Part shown: positions 31,771-43,144 of the stretch, piece after piece
Numbering within the stretch: the first letter of the stretch is position 1
How the letters are laid out: every line of letters begins with the position of its first letter
Assembly (NCBI GenBank): GCA_023213395.1
Contig: CM041465.1
Location: 248,317,741 to 248,381,740, forward strand
Direction of reading: 5' to 3'
Length of the DNA: 64,000 nt
From: Cycas panzhihuaensis
Taxonomy: Eukaryota > Cycadophyta
Made by a program: the position numbers and the translations under genes
The notes under the pieces: model-generated
What the model saw: the letters and a program-made list of their open reading frames with translations, nothing else
Told to the model about the DNA's origin: nothing
The model's database searches: none

Positions 31771-33331
31771 TGCATTTATAGTTGAAGTACTTTATGTTGA
31801 TAAGCCTTCCACTTTTGAGGAGGGATATAAAAGTGAAAAGTGGAAAGCTGCCATGGATGAAAAAATCCATTCTATTGAAAAGAATGGAACATGGAATTTG
31901 GTGGAATTGCCTAAAAACAAATAGGCAATCTATTGCAAATGGGTTTATAAAACCAAATTCCACTCTGATAGTTCAATCAAGTGTCATAAGGCTTGAATTG
32001 TTGCAAAGGGTTTCAAACAAAAAGAAGGCATCGATTATGAGGAGACCTTTGAACCAGTACCAAACATGAATACCATTAGACTCATTTTGGCCTTAGTTGC
32101 TCAATGCAAGTGGCCAATCTACCAAATGGGTGTGTAGAGCGCCTTTCTCAATAACGATCTTCAAGAGAAGGTATATTTGGAGCAACCTCTTGGTTACATC
32201 ATACAAGGCAAAGAGCATTTGGTCTATTGCCTCAAGAAGGCTTTGTATGGTTTAAAACAGGCCCCAAGAGCATGGTACTCTAAAATCAATGAGTATTTTT
32301 TGAGACGGTTATCATCAATCCACACCATATCCTAACTTGTATATAAACGTTAAGGAGAACCATGTAGTCTGTGTTGTCTTGTATGTTGATGACTTAATGA
32401 TCACAAGAAATGACACTAAGATGACAGAAATTCTCCAAGGTGATCTTAAGAGGAGTTTTAAAATGACTGATCTAGGACTCCTCCATTATTTCTTATGCTT
32501 GGAGGTATAGCAACAGCCAGGTCATATCTTCATCTCCCAAGCAAAGTGTTCTTGGGACATTTTACAACGTTTTAGAATGGAAGATTACAAACCAACACCG
32601 ACAACTATGGAGAATGGTGCTAAGTTATCTTTTGATGAGGAAGTTGAACCAATAAATCCCACTTTGTATTGACAACTAGTTGGTAGCTTAATCTACCTCA
32701 CCAATACTAGACCGGACATTTCATTTGTTGTTGAGATTTGTTCCAGATACATGTCTCAGCCTAATCAGAAACATTGGAATGCAACAAAGCATATACTGAG
32801 ATATATCAAAGGCACATTGTAGCATGACCTTCAATATACTCATAATGAGAAATTCATCTTAGAGGGGTTCTTGGATTCTAATTGGGCAGGTTGCCAAAAT
32901 AACCACAGATCAATCTCGAGATATTGTTTCACCCTTGGTTCAGGAGTCATTTCGTGGAGTTGCAAGAAGCAACCCAGTGTTACCTTGTCATCCACAGAAG
33001 CAGAGTATAAAGTTGCAGTCAGAGTAGCATATGAGGCTATTTGGCTTAGGGGGATTCTTGAAGAGCTTGGACTTGAGCAGACCTCACTAGGCTATAATGC
33101 AAGAATCAAAGTGTTCTCAAGTTAACAAATAATCAAGTTTTTCATCCACGAACCAAGCACATCGAAGTTCATCACCATTTTATCAAGAAGCATGTTCAGA
33201 ACGATGAGATCAACCTCTTCTTCAAGCCCACGAACCAGTAGATTGCAGATATCTTAATCAAGCCATTTGGTAGAAAAACGTTTGAGAAATTCAAAGATGG
33301 TCTTGGTGTCGAACTTAATATTGTAAACATT
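31771..33331 (+). pseudogene. Copia-C reverse transcriptase and RNase H
   Basis: RT remnants [37 protein letters not shown] and [12 protein letters not shown]; the usual QMDVKS segment reads QMGV-stop-S, losing the first catalytic D. The second motif YVDD (32382-32393) is kept. RNase H has SNWAGCQNN in place of SDWAGCQD, then SSTEAEYK. Frameshifts lie near 32310 and 33090, and there are many TAG/TAA stops. Confidence 0.86.
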
Positions 33332-33340
33332 AAGGGGGGG
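33332..33340 (+). promoter_or_regulatory. Polypurine tract of Copia-C
   Basis: AAGGGGGGG adjoining TGTTAAAC of the 3' LTR. Confidence 0.9.
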
Positions 33341-33887
33341 TGTTAAACTTTTATGTTTAAATGTAAGCATTGTACTTTATAATGTTTTATTATTATACTT
33401 TATGTTAGTGTGACTTATCACTTAAAGTGATAAAGTGCACACCCACATTCTTTCTGGTGACATAACATTCTAACTTGAGGGTCAATGTGTCCCTCATGCA
33501 TCTTTGCTCATAAGAGAACCCAAGGGACACTTGTCCCTCATGGATTAGGCATATCTTGCATGTTTGACATTCGTTAAACATGCAACCTCTCAAGGTCTCT
33601 CCTCAAACTCTATATATTGAGACTAATTCTCATGTATCTAGATATGAGAGTGTGTAATATTGTTATGCTACTAATTTTGCTAATCAAGTATTCTTTCTTA
33701 TTTGGAGATTGAATCAATTCCTTCTCCTCCATATTGGTGTCCTTGTGCTTGTGATCTTTATGATTGTGCTTGCTCATAGTGTTCATCTCCATGCTAGCTT
33801 GAATAGATGTTAATCATCTTCATTCTTATAGCAATCTTTACTCTCTTTTAGATCCTAAAGGCCATAGGGTATAATGCCCCATTCTCA
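33341..33887 (+). repeat. 3' LTR of Copia-C (547 bp)
   Basis: TGTTAAACTT to CATTCTCA. Pairs with 11669-12216. Palindrome 2 (33556-33585) keeps the left arm TTGCATGTTTGACA but the right arm has two changes. Confidence 0.88.
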
Positions 33888-34188
33888 ATAACTCCCTCCT
33901 TTTTAAAATTGACCTCTATCTTTATCATTCTTTATTTTTATATATAGGACAACCTACCCTCATTTGTACAATCATTTTTGGTGTTAAGCATTTAGCTCTA
34001 GAAGCTATATTCCTAATTGGAACGGTTATTAGGAGGACACCTCACCTCAAAGAGGGTAATTTTTCTATAAATCCATATTTGTTATAACATTTATTATTAT
34101 TCTAGTTGATATTTATATTCAGTGTTAATTTTATTTGGTGAATAGTTGTGTTGACACTTTTTTTCACTACACTTATGAAACTGAAACT
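33888..34188 (+). repeat. Presumed continuation of Gypsy-K 3' LTR
   Basis: AT-rich non-coding sequence between the end of Copia-C and the start of Gypsy-J. It is assigned to the K LTR only because C interrupts K there. No gene seen. Confidence 0.3.
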
Positions 34189-35416
34189 TGTTAAGGGATC
34201 ACTAGTAGTCTAGTTTAGGATACAATCAACATGCTTTATACACCTGAAGTTATCACATATTTACTCATAATTCCACACAATGTCATCACAGATTACACAC
34301 AGCAGTACAATAATCAATAGATATCCATCATACAATCATTACAGTGCACATGAAACACAGATTTCCATGTAACTCTTCACTTTATTAAGCAATATGTCTT
34401 ATACAATCATTTCTGGAATGTATTCTTTATACATTCCAGCCATATACACAGGATTCTATCCCATACATTCCAAAAGGGAATACATCACGAAATGCATATG
34501 TTGTAACTCCAATCCGTACCACTAGTTTGTCTTGCTGGTTACCATACCATCATGTGGAATAAATGTTTAGTTCTCACCCTTGAGAGTATACCATAGGATT
34601 GAGTCACTCAGCTCTCACAGCTGGAATGGTCTCCTTAAATGTGCCCTTTTGGTACCTTTTGATGAAGAGTTATGACTCCCTATCATAACTATACCTTTCC
34701 AATCACAATGTGACTTTTCACTTAACACATGATTAGTTTCTTCTTTAATGATGCCTTTTCATCCGTACGTCTGTTTGTACATCCTTTTGGGCTAACATCA
34801 TCATCTACGGGTGCATTTGGGTCAAGTCTCGTCGTGCATACCCTACTGTCTGCTAGTGTACTGGAAACTGTATGCAACCTGTGTTGCATACCTGTTATGG
34901 TATGCACCTATTATACGTACCCAGAATGCTTTCCTTTTCGCATCTTTTTGTTGTGTGTACCTCTGTATGACCCATACCTATATTCCACTAGTCAATACAA
35001 TCCTATATTCCATTTTCCTCATAGCCTATGTGCCAAAATATATCCCAACATCTATCCCAGGTCAACAAAAAGGGTTGAGCATCCTTGCTCAAAAAATCAA
35101 AATTTTGGTGTTGTCTCTTTCTTCAAAATTTTGTGTTCTTCCTCCCCCGCTCTACATCGAGGGCTGCCCCTGTAGCCCTAGCTTTGGGCCTCCATTATTT
35201 TTATTTGGTTTTAATAAATCCTCATTTATTAGTACTTAAATTTTTTATTTTTATTTTTATCCCTTCATTCATTTCTCCATGATTTTCCCATTTTGGTTTT
35301 TTCCACTATGATTTTTCCTTCACTTTTTTTTTTTTTTTTTGTCATATTGCTTATTTGTATGATATGAGTTACAGTTGTTTTTTCTATGTTTTTTATTTTT
35401 CTGTATTTTGTTAACA
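34189..35416 (-). repeat. 3' LTR of Gypsy-J (about 1.23 kb)
   Basis: Bounded by TG at 34189 and GTTAACA at 35416. About the first 850 bp align loosely to 42091-42923. GGTATGC/GCATACC motifs recur. A poly-T run lies near 35322-35340. The overlapping plus-strand ORFs (34729-35239) are accidental LTR readings, not genes. Confidence 0.6.
34870..34891. repeat. Inverted repeat in Gypsy-J LTR
   Basis: GTATGCAAC and GTTGCATAC form 9-bp arms around CTGT. A further GCATAC/GGTATGC pair follows directly. Confidence 0.6.
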
Positions 35417-36263
35417 TACCAAACTGAATCACATTCTGGTATCAAGGCGATCTGATTTGCCTCAACTTCACGCAACATGATATGGTACAACCAGCTGATT
35501 CGGCTAGTAAATTTGTCACTCCTTAGCTATGATAGGATTTGAGTTTACTGACCTTAACCATTTCAGGCAGTAGTTTCTTCAACTAGATAGTGCCATTCTT
35601 GTGCATCTTCTCAATCATATATGGGCCTTTCCAATACGTCTTTAATTCTCCCTGGGGTATTTGGGATTTGTTGTCGAATCGCCATATTCGATCACCTTTC
35701 ATGAAATATGATGTCTTGATGTGGCGATCATGCCTTGTCTTTTTTCGCCTTTTCCTTGGTGTGGTATGCTTTGTCAGTCTCTTCTTATGATCTCTTAATT
35801 GATCTTTGTTTATTATTTCTTCTCCCAACCAATGTTCTCTACACTGTATCAAATGGATAGTTCCATATAGCTGTTCTCCATAAAAGGGCTTCACATAATC
35901 TCCAATATATTCTTCATGGCTTCTCTCTTCTGGAATGGCAATTTTGTTTCCTAGACCAGAATCTCTAGAAATACTCTCAGTAGGCTCCTTTTCTTCTTCC
36001 TCAAATTTGGCATCGTTGGTTGAAAAGGACCTTTTGTTGGGTGGGTGTACCTCTAAAAACGATGAGGAAGGTTTGTTACTTCCTTCCTCGGGCTGGGATG
36101 GGGGTGGGGAAGGGTAGTCAAACTCAAGACCCACATTGGAGATAGAGGGAAGGTTAAGGTTAGAGGGGGTTGGGGTATCGGGAGGTGAATTAGGGTAAGG
36201 TTTTGGGTTAAAAGGGAGATTTGGGTTTGGGTCTAGGTTTTGTATGTTATTATTATCACTCAT
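35417..36263 (-). pseudogene. Gypsy-J proline-rich protein fused to integrase C-terminus
   Basis: The open frame 36263-35583 (226 codons) starts with an Asn/Pro/Ser-rich part, then acidic sequence, then GDYVKPFYGEQLYG and a basic stretch. From about residue 170 it matches the C-terminal end of Ty3/gypsy integrase (RHDRHIK, KGDRIWRFD, GELKTYWKGPYMIEK, NGTI). RT, RNase H and the integrase core are missing between the two parts, so this is an internal deletion fusion. The remnant runs on toward the LTR with stops. Confidence 0.7.
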
Positions 36264-36454
36264 ATAATCAATAGATTTAGATTTAATATCAATGTCCTCA
36301 GTTACATTTCAAGAAAGTAGGTTACACTTATAGGAAGAAGAATTAACTTTATCTGCATCTCGTAACAAATAATCCACAAATTTTATACCACTTTCGTCAT
36401 CAGATGAGTTGTAAATTTCTCTGAAATGAGTGGGTTACATCTCTTGAGGCTTTA

Positions 36455-37005
36455 TCAACTTAGTTGGTTCTTCAGTACTTTGATATAAGTTCCCTCATCA
36501 AAGAATGATGCTGTCTCTTCACTTGCTATGGTTGTGTTGAATGCATCATCAGGTACTATTTCGATGGGGTTCTTCCCCAACATTGGAAGAACTACCTCAC
36601 TTCCCCCATCGAATAACATAAAAGTAACATCTTTCCAACTTTGAAGACATTGGGTTCTATACAACCATGGATGACCCAACAAGGTTGGATAAGGTGTTGC
36701 GCCCCTTTCTATTTCTACGGTTGTAAATTCAATTCGGACTACGATTCCTACCACATCTACTTTGATGTTGGCTAGCTTCCTGACTGGTCTCACCAATAAT
36801 TCATTTGCTAATTTCAGTGAATAAGTTGTTGCTTCCAACTTAGGACTTCCCAACTTTCACCATGTTGTGGTAGGTAAAACGTTTATTACGGCTTCTCCAT
36901 CCACAATTACCCTTGAAAATTTTTCTCCTAACACTATGATTGTAACCATTGGATCCAAATCGATGGATGGCATCAACTTTTTAAGCTCTTAGTGACTTCT
37001 GATTA
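36455..37005 (-). pseudogene. Gypsy-J protease, second copy
   Basis: Retroviral-type aspartic protease remnant: TYSLKLANELLVRP, then YPTLLGHPWLYRTQC, the conserved end of the domain. The active-site DxG region near 36890 reads as degraded VDGE-like sequence. Roughly two thirds of residues agree with the first copy at 39314-39673, so the copies are well diverged. Confidence 0.68.
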
Positions 37006-37440
37006 CTGTAATATCCCAACTTTAATCCAGTCTATCACTTGGCATAAAGGGATTGTTAACTGTAACTATTTCACTAGATTTTCCATGAGCAACAGCATTC
37101 ATGGAATGTCTTCCATTGGTAATCCTTTAAATAATTCCTCTATTTGAACTAATTGAGGTTGCACTTTTTGCTCCTCAGGTATTTTTTCCTTTTGTTTGTT
37201 TCTTCTCACATATACATGTTTTGTTTATGGTTTACACATTGGTAACATTATCTCAAATTCTTGTTGGGCTAGTTCCTTCAATACTTGTTTTGCCTATTTG
37301 AATCAATCTATTTCTATTTTCGGGTTTGGGTATTCTTCATTCATTTTCCCTTTCTGCTTATTCTAGAGTTTTATGTTCTTCCTATTTTCTGGGATAATAG
37401 TCACTAAATTGGTTGCTTTTGCCTTTCCCTTTTTTCATCA
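37006..37440 (-). pseudogene. Gypsy-J gag C-terminal segment, second copy
   Basis: EEYPNPKIEID and VLKELAQQEFE resemble DDYPNPKVEMD and TLEEFAENH of the first copy (39907-40191). It is joined at about 37440 to the start of reverse transcriptase. No zinc knuckle remains. Confidence 0.62.
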
Positions 37441-38201
37441 TCTTATTTAGTTGTCGATAGTCGATGCAAACTCAAATTTTTTGTTCTTTTTTGGTACAAT
37501 CACTACTGGACTTACCCATTCACTATAGTCAATTTCATATGTGTATCTAGCTTCTAACATCTTGTCTAATTCAGCCTTAACCTTTTCCTTATATTTTGGG
37601 TTCATTCTATAAGATCTCTACTTTATTGGTTTAGCTCCTTCCATTAAATCGATGTGGTGCATTCCAATATCCAGAGGAATGCCTTTAACGTCTTTAGATG
37701 ACCATGCGAAGATGTCTTTATATTCCTTGAACAATGCTTGTGCTCCGACTACTTTTTTTTCATCCCAATAGTTTCTAATCAGTATGTTTTTGGGATTTTT
37801 TGGTGTTCCTAAGTTAATTTTTGTGGTTTTTACTTTTTCCACCTCTATTTTATCTTAATTTGTCATGTTATGAGCTGGGGTATCCTCGATTTCCCGCTCT
37901 CCATACTTTAGCTCGATGTATTCTAGAGGAAAATTATGGTTTTCCCTTTCCTCCTTTTCCTCAACTTCCCTACTTCCACTGTTTGTGCTAATGACATATT
38001 TTTAAGTTGTTTGACAGATATACTTAATTGCCTAATTTGCTTGAATATTTTGTCTAGGGTTTTGTCGTGGGAGGAATGTGAACATGTCTCAATAAAAATA
38101 AATAAATTATGATATCCCACAATGCATTTACTATTTTTTCCTTCCCTAGCATCCATTTCTTTCCCATTTTTCCTAGGGTATGGAAAAATAGATGACTCCA
38201 C
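37441..38201 (-). pseudogene. Gypsy-J reverse transcriptase N-terminus
   Basis: GTPKNPKNILIRNYWDEKK, FKEYKDIFAWSSKDVKGI, KAELDKMLEARYTYEIDYSEWVSPVVIV and VCIDYRQLNK are the first quarter of a Ty3/gypsy RT. The sequence then jumps to gag-like sequence, so the catalytic YxDD part is absent. The 92-codon upstream stretch 37923-38201 may be the linker before RT. Confidence 0.75.
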
Positions 38202-38940
38202 TTACTTTTTGAAAGGCTCTGAGATTTCCAATAATTTTTGCAACGTTTAATATATTTTCTAGGACATTGCCCTATGTAAAAAGATGGAACACTAAGTTTT
38301 TTAGGTGAATCAAACCAAAGTCTGAAGGCTTCTTGGAGCTCTACCCATTTTTGAAGGGAAGCTTGATGGGCTAAATATCAATGCCATGCAAGCCCTCTTC
38401 AAGTTAAGACAAAATCTAAATCTCATCAATCTTTACTAACCATTCTCTTCTTGATCCAATATTCCATACATTGGATCAAGTGAGTAATGCCATACAATTG
38501 TTCCCCAAAGAATGGTTTTACATAATCCCCAATAAATAGACCAAGTTTTCTATCCTCAAGGATAGCTATACAGTTTCCTAGACTAGGGTCTCGAGAAATG
38601 CTTTCCACAGATCTCTCTTCCTTTGATGATTCAATGCCCATGGTGAATTTTCTTCTAAGGAAGATGCCTTAATGTTGGCTGGGTGAACTTCAAGAGAAGA
38701 GGAGAAAGGGTTTCCTTCCTCAAAAGGGGTTAAGGGAGGGGAGGGTTTGTCTACCTCTGAACCCACACCGGAGGTAGAGAGGAAACTAGAGTCAGGGAGG
38801 GTAAGGGATTAGGTTCAGGATGGTTGTTAGGGTTAGGGTTAGGGAAAAGGTTGGGACCAGGGTTGGGGTTTTTGAATAGGGTTTGAACTATATTAACACT
38901 TACTACATCATTCATACATTCATCTGCTACACTAACTATT
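38202..38940 (-). pseudogene. Gypsy-J proline-rich region, first copy
   Basis: Asn-Pro repeats, acidic sequence, then SISRDPSLGN and IGDYVKPFFGEQLYG with HLIQC, parallel to the second copy at 36263-35900. The repeated GGGTTA codon pattern at 38826-38845 encodes part of the Asn/Pro repeat. The family of this region is unknown to me. Confidence 0.6.
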
Positions 38941-39673
38941 TTCCTATTGTTATAATCATTAAAATACTCAAAAGGGTCAAATTTATTAATGTCATTAGTG
39001 ATACATTTGGAAAGTAGGTTGCATCAGTAAGATGGGGGGTTAACCTCATATTGCTCCTACAACCAAAAATCAATGAACTTTCGTGTTCTCTCATCACCTG
39101 AGGAGTTGTACAATTCTCCAAAGCAACTCAATTTAGTTTCTTGCGAATTGATCATGTTGATAGGTTCTTCCACTGCAAGGTATAGATTAGTCTCTTCGAA
39201 TAAGGATGACATTTTTTCGCTAGTAATTGTTGTACTAGAAGCATTGTCTAGAATCATCTCAATTGACTATTTCCTGAGCATCGGAAGGACTACTGCACTT
39301 TTCCCATCCGAAGTTACATCTTTCCAACTTTGTAAACAATTTGTCTTATAAAGCCAAATAGCGTCGGATAAGATACCATCCCCTTGACAGTTTCCACTAT
39401 AGTAAAATAAACTCTTACTGCAATGCCAACTATGTCAACCTTTACATTTGACAATTTCCCCATTGGCTTAACTAGTAACTCGTTTGCCAATTTTAGAGAG
39501 TATGTAGCAGCGTCAAGTTTCGGGCAGCCCAACTTCTTCCATGTCGTAGTGGGCAAAACATTAACAACAGCTCCTCTGTTGACAATTACTTTATGAAACT
39601 TCTCTCCCAAGATTGTAATAGATACTGAAGGATCAAGGTCGAAAGATGGTAATATCTTTTTCAAACTTTTCAC
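38941..39673 (-). pseudogene. Gypsy-J protease, first copy
   Basis: SITILGEKFHKVIVNRGAVV is the active-site strand; the usual DxG reads NRG, so the catalytic Asp is lost. TYSLKLANELLVKPMGK and YPTLFG follow. Downstream linker 39257-38936 (ITSEKMSSLFEE, ELYNSSGDE) also matches the second copy. Confidence 0.7.
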
Positions 39674-40570
39674 TATTTCATTTTATTGTAAGACACCAAC
39701 TTTTATCCATTCTATTACTTGTTTTAGAGGTATGGTTAGTTGCAAATGCTTCACTAGATTCTCCATTAGTAGCAGCATTTGGGGTATGTCTTATGCCAGT
39801 AACCCCTTGAATAGTTCCTCTGCTTGAACTAGTTGAGGTTGTGATTGCTTTTCTTGGGGAATAGGTTCCTTCTCTTTTAGCTTGTTTTTTCTAACGTATA
39901 CATTTTTTATTTCTGGTTTTGCCATTGGCAATGATTTTCTGCAAATTCTTCCAAGGTTCTCTTTGCTAGTTCAAAATGATCCATTTCCACTTTTGGATTT
40001 GGGTAGTCGTCTGTCATTTTCTCTTTCCCTTTCTGTTGACTTTTTGTTTGCAGTTTGACATTTTTGTTGGTTTGAAGAACTACGGTCATCAGATTGGTAA
40101 CTTTTGCTTTACCTTTACATTCTTTCGTTTTGTGGTTTCCCGATCCACAATTCTTACCTACGAAAGGATTTTCTTCATAGGCCTTGGCCATAGGACATTT
40201 TGATTTCTAATGTCTAAATTCCAAGCATATCAAGCATCTGCCCATTGGTAGCTTCTTCCTTGAACTTTCTAGTACATTCCTCATAGTATATACATTCATG
40301 GCCGAATGGGTTCCCTTTCCTCTTCCTTGACCCCTATGACTTTTGCTTCTCGAATTATAGAAGCATCCTCTCATATTATGGTTGTCGATGTCGCAAATAT
40401 GACACCATTTGTCTTGTTGTTTCACTGTGTTGTTTTTGGGGTTAAGATCACATTCATTTGTGGAATGAGAGTCTTGTTGACAGATATGTCACCACTTTTC
40501 AACTTTGGATTCCTTTCATTTTTTCTTTTTTCTTTTTTCTTCCTCTTTTTTATTTTTCAATTTTAATCTT
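39674..40570 (-). pseudogene. Gypsy-J gag zinc-knuckle region
   Basis: CHICDIDNHNMRGC is a CX2CX4HX4C knuckle (near 40355-40400). A second one, NCGSGNHKTKEC (near 40130), keeps CX4HX4C but its first Cys is not visible. Lys-rich sequence separates them. One TAG near 40206 and several TAAs toward 39800 break the frame. Confidence 0.68.
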
Positions 40571-41340
40571 GCCACTTCTCAAATTTTCAATTTTGGACCC
40601 TTTTCTGTCTTTTCTACTGAAAAAATAGGTCGATTACACTGGTTTTGCTTTATTTCCCTTATCTCTTCTTGTAATCTAAGCAAGAAGGAATCATGCCCTC
40701 CAGTTTCGACATCCATTTTAGCCTCAAAATCCAAGGCCAACTCTTGTGCCTTCTTAAAGGATTTCAAGGGATGTGCATGCATCGACCTCAATTTGTCATT
40801 CAACCCTCTAACAAAATAATTCTTCATGTTATGGTTAGTCATTGTCTCATTGATCATACTAGCTGCAATTATCTTCATACAATTGATATAAGTTAACACG
40901 GATTCATTAGGTCTTTGTTTAATTACCTTTAACGCAATTTTGATAGCCTCGTTGCTGCAACATTTATGAAATCTATCTTCAAACAATTTCTTTACATTTT
41001 CCCATGGCTCTACTCCAATTCCTTATACCATGCCAACGGTCCACCTCTCAAAGTGCAAGAAAATCTTGCTTTTAACTCCTACTCATCTGTGATTCTTTTC
41101 ACGTCTATCAGATTTTGGAATAGATAGATGTGTTCTGTTGCATCCGATGTGTTGTTGAAGATCAACTTCCCAAAATCTTTTGAATCGCCCATCCTTGGTG
41201 AATTCACTGGTGTCCCTCACGGTGATGGTGACTTTTCCTCCTCTGAGGTTGATTTCTTTGGGGACTCCCTTTCTCAATTCCGTTTTGGAGTGCTGTCCCT
41301 GGTGTGCTCCTGTGAGCACTTCCTTTCCCAAATAGAGGAT
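40571..41340 (-). pseudogene. Gypsy-J gag, capsid part
   Basis: The open segment 40986-40579 (135 codons) has FEDRFHKC, KQRPNESVLTYINCMKII, NYFVRGLNDKLR and DFEAKMDVE, the order of the retrotransposon gag domain of Ty3/gypsy elements. The upstream segment 41331-41083 ends in a stop, and the short gap between them holds PWENVKKLFEDRF. Confidence 0.72.
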
Positions 41341-42090
41341 TGTTAAAAGGTATTCGTAATTGAATGGTTTTAGGTATTCCTAGCACCTAAACTGTTAATG
41401 GTGTCATTATTATGTATGATTGATCGGATCCCTTATCTGGTGAGTTCTCAAATAACTATGTTGTTAACTCATTCTCCTAATATGCCGAGGGACCTTCCTT
41501 CACCTTTTCCTCATGATCACTTAGGTTCTTTGGGGTATCCTCCACATTTGCACCATGCTCTTTACCTAGGGTATCTTCCTCAATGTCTGTAATATTACTT
41601 TGTTCCAAATTCCCTTGTAAATTTTCCTCCTTTTCTAGATTAATAATGTCATATCTACTTGGGGTCGATGTTAGTACCATCTGCTTCCCATGTCTTTCCA
41701 CTTCTTGTTTCTAGGGTGTCTAGGCTCCACTTGCCTCAGATTACTCAATAGATCGTCCCTTAGTCTCGTTATTATTCAAGCCTAATCTCTTTGGCCCTCT
41801 TAATTTGGATTCTCTTGACCATCATAATGCCTTTTGTTTGCTTGATTCCACTAATCCATTAGGTGAAGTATTCTTTTGTGGTTCCCTTGACTTCGAAGGC
41901 CTTCCTAGTGGCATTGGAAGGTCCTTTGGCTGTCAAAGGCTTAGTTACGGCCTGCCATCACAACGATAGCCAGGGTTCCTTGATTTTTGAACATAATCCA
42001 CTAATGAAAAACTCCTAGCCCAATCCCTCTTCAGTGGACATAGCCAACAGAACCAATGTTGACTTCTCACTGCCCTTATGAGAATACACT
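41341..42090 (-). other. Gypsy-J leader or gag N-terminus
   Basis: Includes a 74-codon acidic ORF at 41701-41477 that may belong to Gag. I cannot identify a primer binding site next to the LTR edge at 42091. Confidence 0.4.
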
Positions 42091-42923
42091 TGCCAAGGGG
42101 CCACTATCCATAGTCTAGTCAAGGTTGGTCAACATACTAACTTGCTCATATGATCAATGCAACATCATAAATAACATCATTATTCCATGGCACTAGTCAA
42201 TAAGCCATCATGCATTCCTCATACAATTATTGTAACACGCATAGTACACAAGATTCCACATAACTCTTTATTCTATTAAGCAATATCACAAGTACATTCA
42301 GATCTAGAATGCTATATACATTCCAGCAAATCTCACAATATTTCCTTACATATGCATTCCATACATTTCGAAATGGATTACAACATGGTATGCTTCCTTC
42401 TATGCACTGGATCAAATGAAATAAGACTCGATGACTTAGCCCTCACACTAGAGCAAATGATATATGATCAATTGACTTAACTCTCACATCAAAATGGTGA
42501 GAAAAGTACCCATAAATACCCAAATGTGTGCCTCTTGGAGGAATGGTTGTGACAGCTAGTCACAACCATTCCATTCCTTGACAAATGGTAACCTTTTCGC
42601 TTAAGATTCAGTGCACTCCTTAATTAGTGCTTTTTCCATCTATACGTCCATACATACACGTGTCCTAGAATGATGCCATCATGTCTAGAATGTTTGGGTC
42701 CAATCTAGGCATGCATTCCTTAGATTCCCTTCTGTGCATACCGTGTGCATTCTTGTTCCACGTATGTAACATTCGGGTACGCGCCTTGTAATGCATTCCC
42801 CGAGAGTCCTTTTTCTGGATTTCTTCATTGTTTTCAGTCATGCATACCTCAAAGATATGTACCTGCATTCTTCCAATTAATACAAACATGCATTCCTATT
42901 TTTCTAAGGTCCAAAATGTCATA
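42091..42923 (-). repeat. 5' LTR of Gypsy-J, truncated by Copia-H
   Basis: Aligns loosely to 34189-35040 of the other LTR up to CCAAAAT...; the remaining third is absent and probably lies beyond Copia-H, right of the window. Confidence 0.55.
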
Positions 42924-43135
42924 TGTGCTAGATTTTACTCCAACATAGTTAAAAGCTAACAACCTGCTAAAAATAGCAACATGAGGGTAAAGGGGTCAAT
43001 ATGAATTACACATGGCCTAGTAACAACTTTAAGTTATAATTGCACTTTATAATGTTAAGTTATTAAAGTAACTCACTTTACATTACATTGAAAAGTGCAT
43101 TGAAATGATTAATGAAGGAGTCATTAATTCTGACA
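42924..43135 (-). repeat. 3' LTR of Copia-H (about 212 bp, outer edge tentative)
   Basis: The inner edge TGTCAGAATTAATG (minus strand, from 43135) abuts a polypurine tract. The outer edge is placed at TGTGCTAG (42924), where homology to the Gypsy-J LTR ends. Confidence 0.5.
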
Positions 43136-43144
43136 CCCTCCCTT
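43136..43144 (-). promoter_or_regulatory. Polypurine tract of Copia-H
   Basis: CCCTCCCTT on the plus strand, AAGGGAGGG on the coding strand, at the LTR edge. Confidence 0.8.

Larger units (their letters stand above)
11669..33887 (+). mobile_element. Copia-C, oldest layer of nest 1
   Basis: Two related LTRs (11669-12216 and 33341-33887), a primer site, a leader and a gag-pol all on the plus strand. The element is split by Copia-E (14081-28785) and carries a solo LTR (29335-29674); without these it is about 7.16 kb. LTRs differ at roughly 9% by eye, the most of the three nested elements. The left flank GCTTC and right flank ATAAC do not match, so no target duplication is supported. Confidence 0.88.
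34189..42923 (-). mobile_element. Gypsy-J, rearranged Ty3/gypsy element
   Basis: LTR-like segments at both ends are homologous (TGTTAAGGGATCAC at 34189 and TGCCAAGGGGCCAC at 42091, then TAGTCTAGT and CTTTATT-TATTAAGCAATAT). All coding remnants between them are minus strand. The order on that strand is gag, protease, proline-rich region, RT start, then a second gag C-terminus, protease, proline-rich region and integrase C-terminus. The right LTR is cut near 42923 by Copia-H. Confidence 0.75.

Noticed and set aside
34729-35239. Overlapping 148- and 142-codon ORFs (+)
   Set aside because: They lie inside the Gypsy-J LTR, on the strand opposite to its genes, and read through its repeated GCATACC motifs; chance openness.
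35322-35340. Poly-T run as an inserted retroposon tail
   Set aside because: No target duplication or LINE/SINE body next to it; a simple homopolymer inside an AT-rich LTR.
35437-35448. TGGTATCAAGGC on the plus strand as a primer binding site after the 34189-35416 LTR
   Set aside because: It falls in the integrase C-terminal remnant of the minus-strand Gypsy-J, no plus-strand element follows, and two mismatches to the standard site make chance likely.
38826-38845. Three TTAGGG-like repeats resembling telomeric DNA
   Set aside because: Only three units, not the usual plant TTTAGGG, and they lie in the Asn/Pro-repeat coding region of Gypsy-J, where codon repetition explains them.
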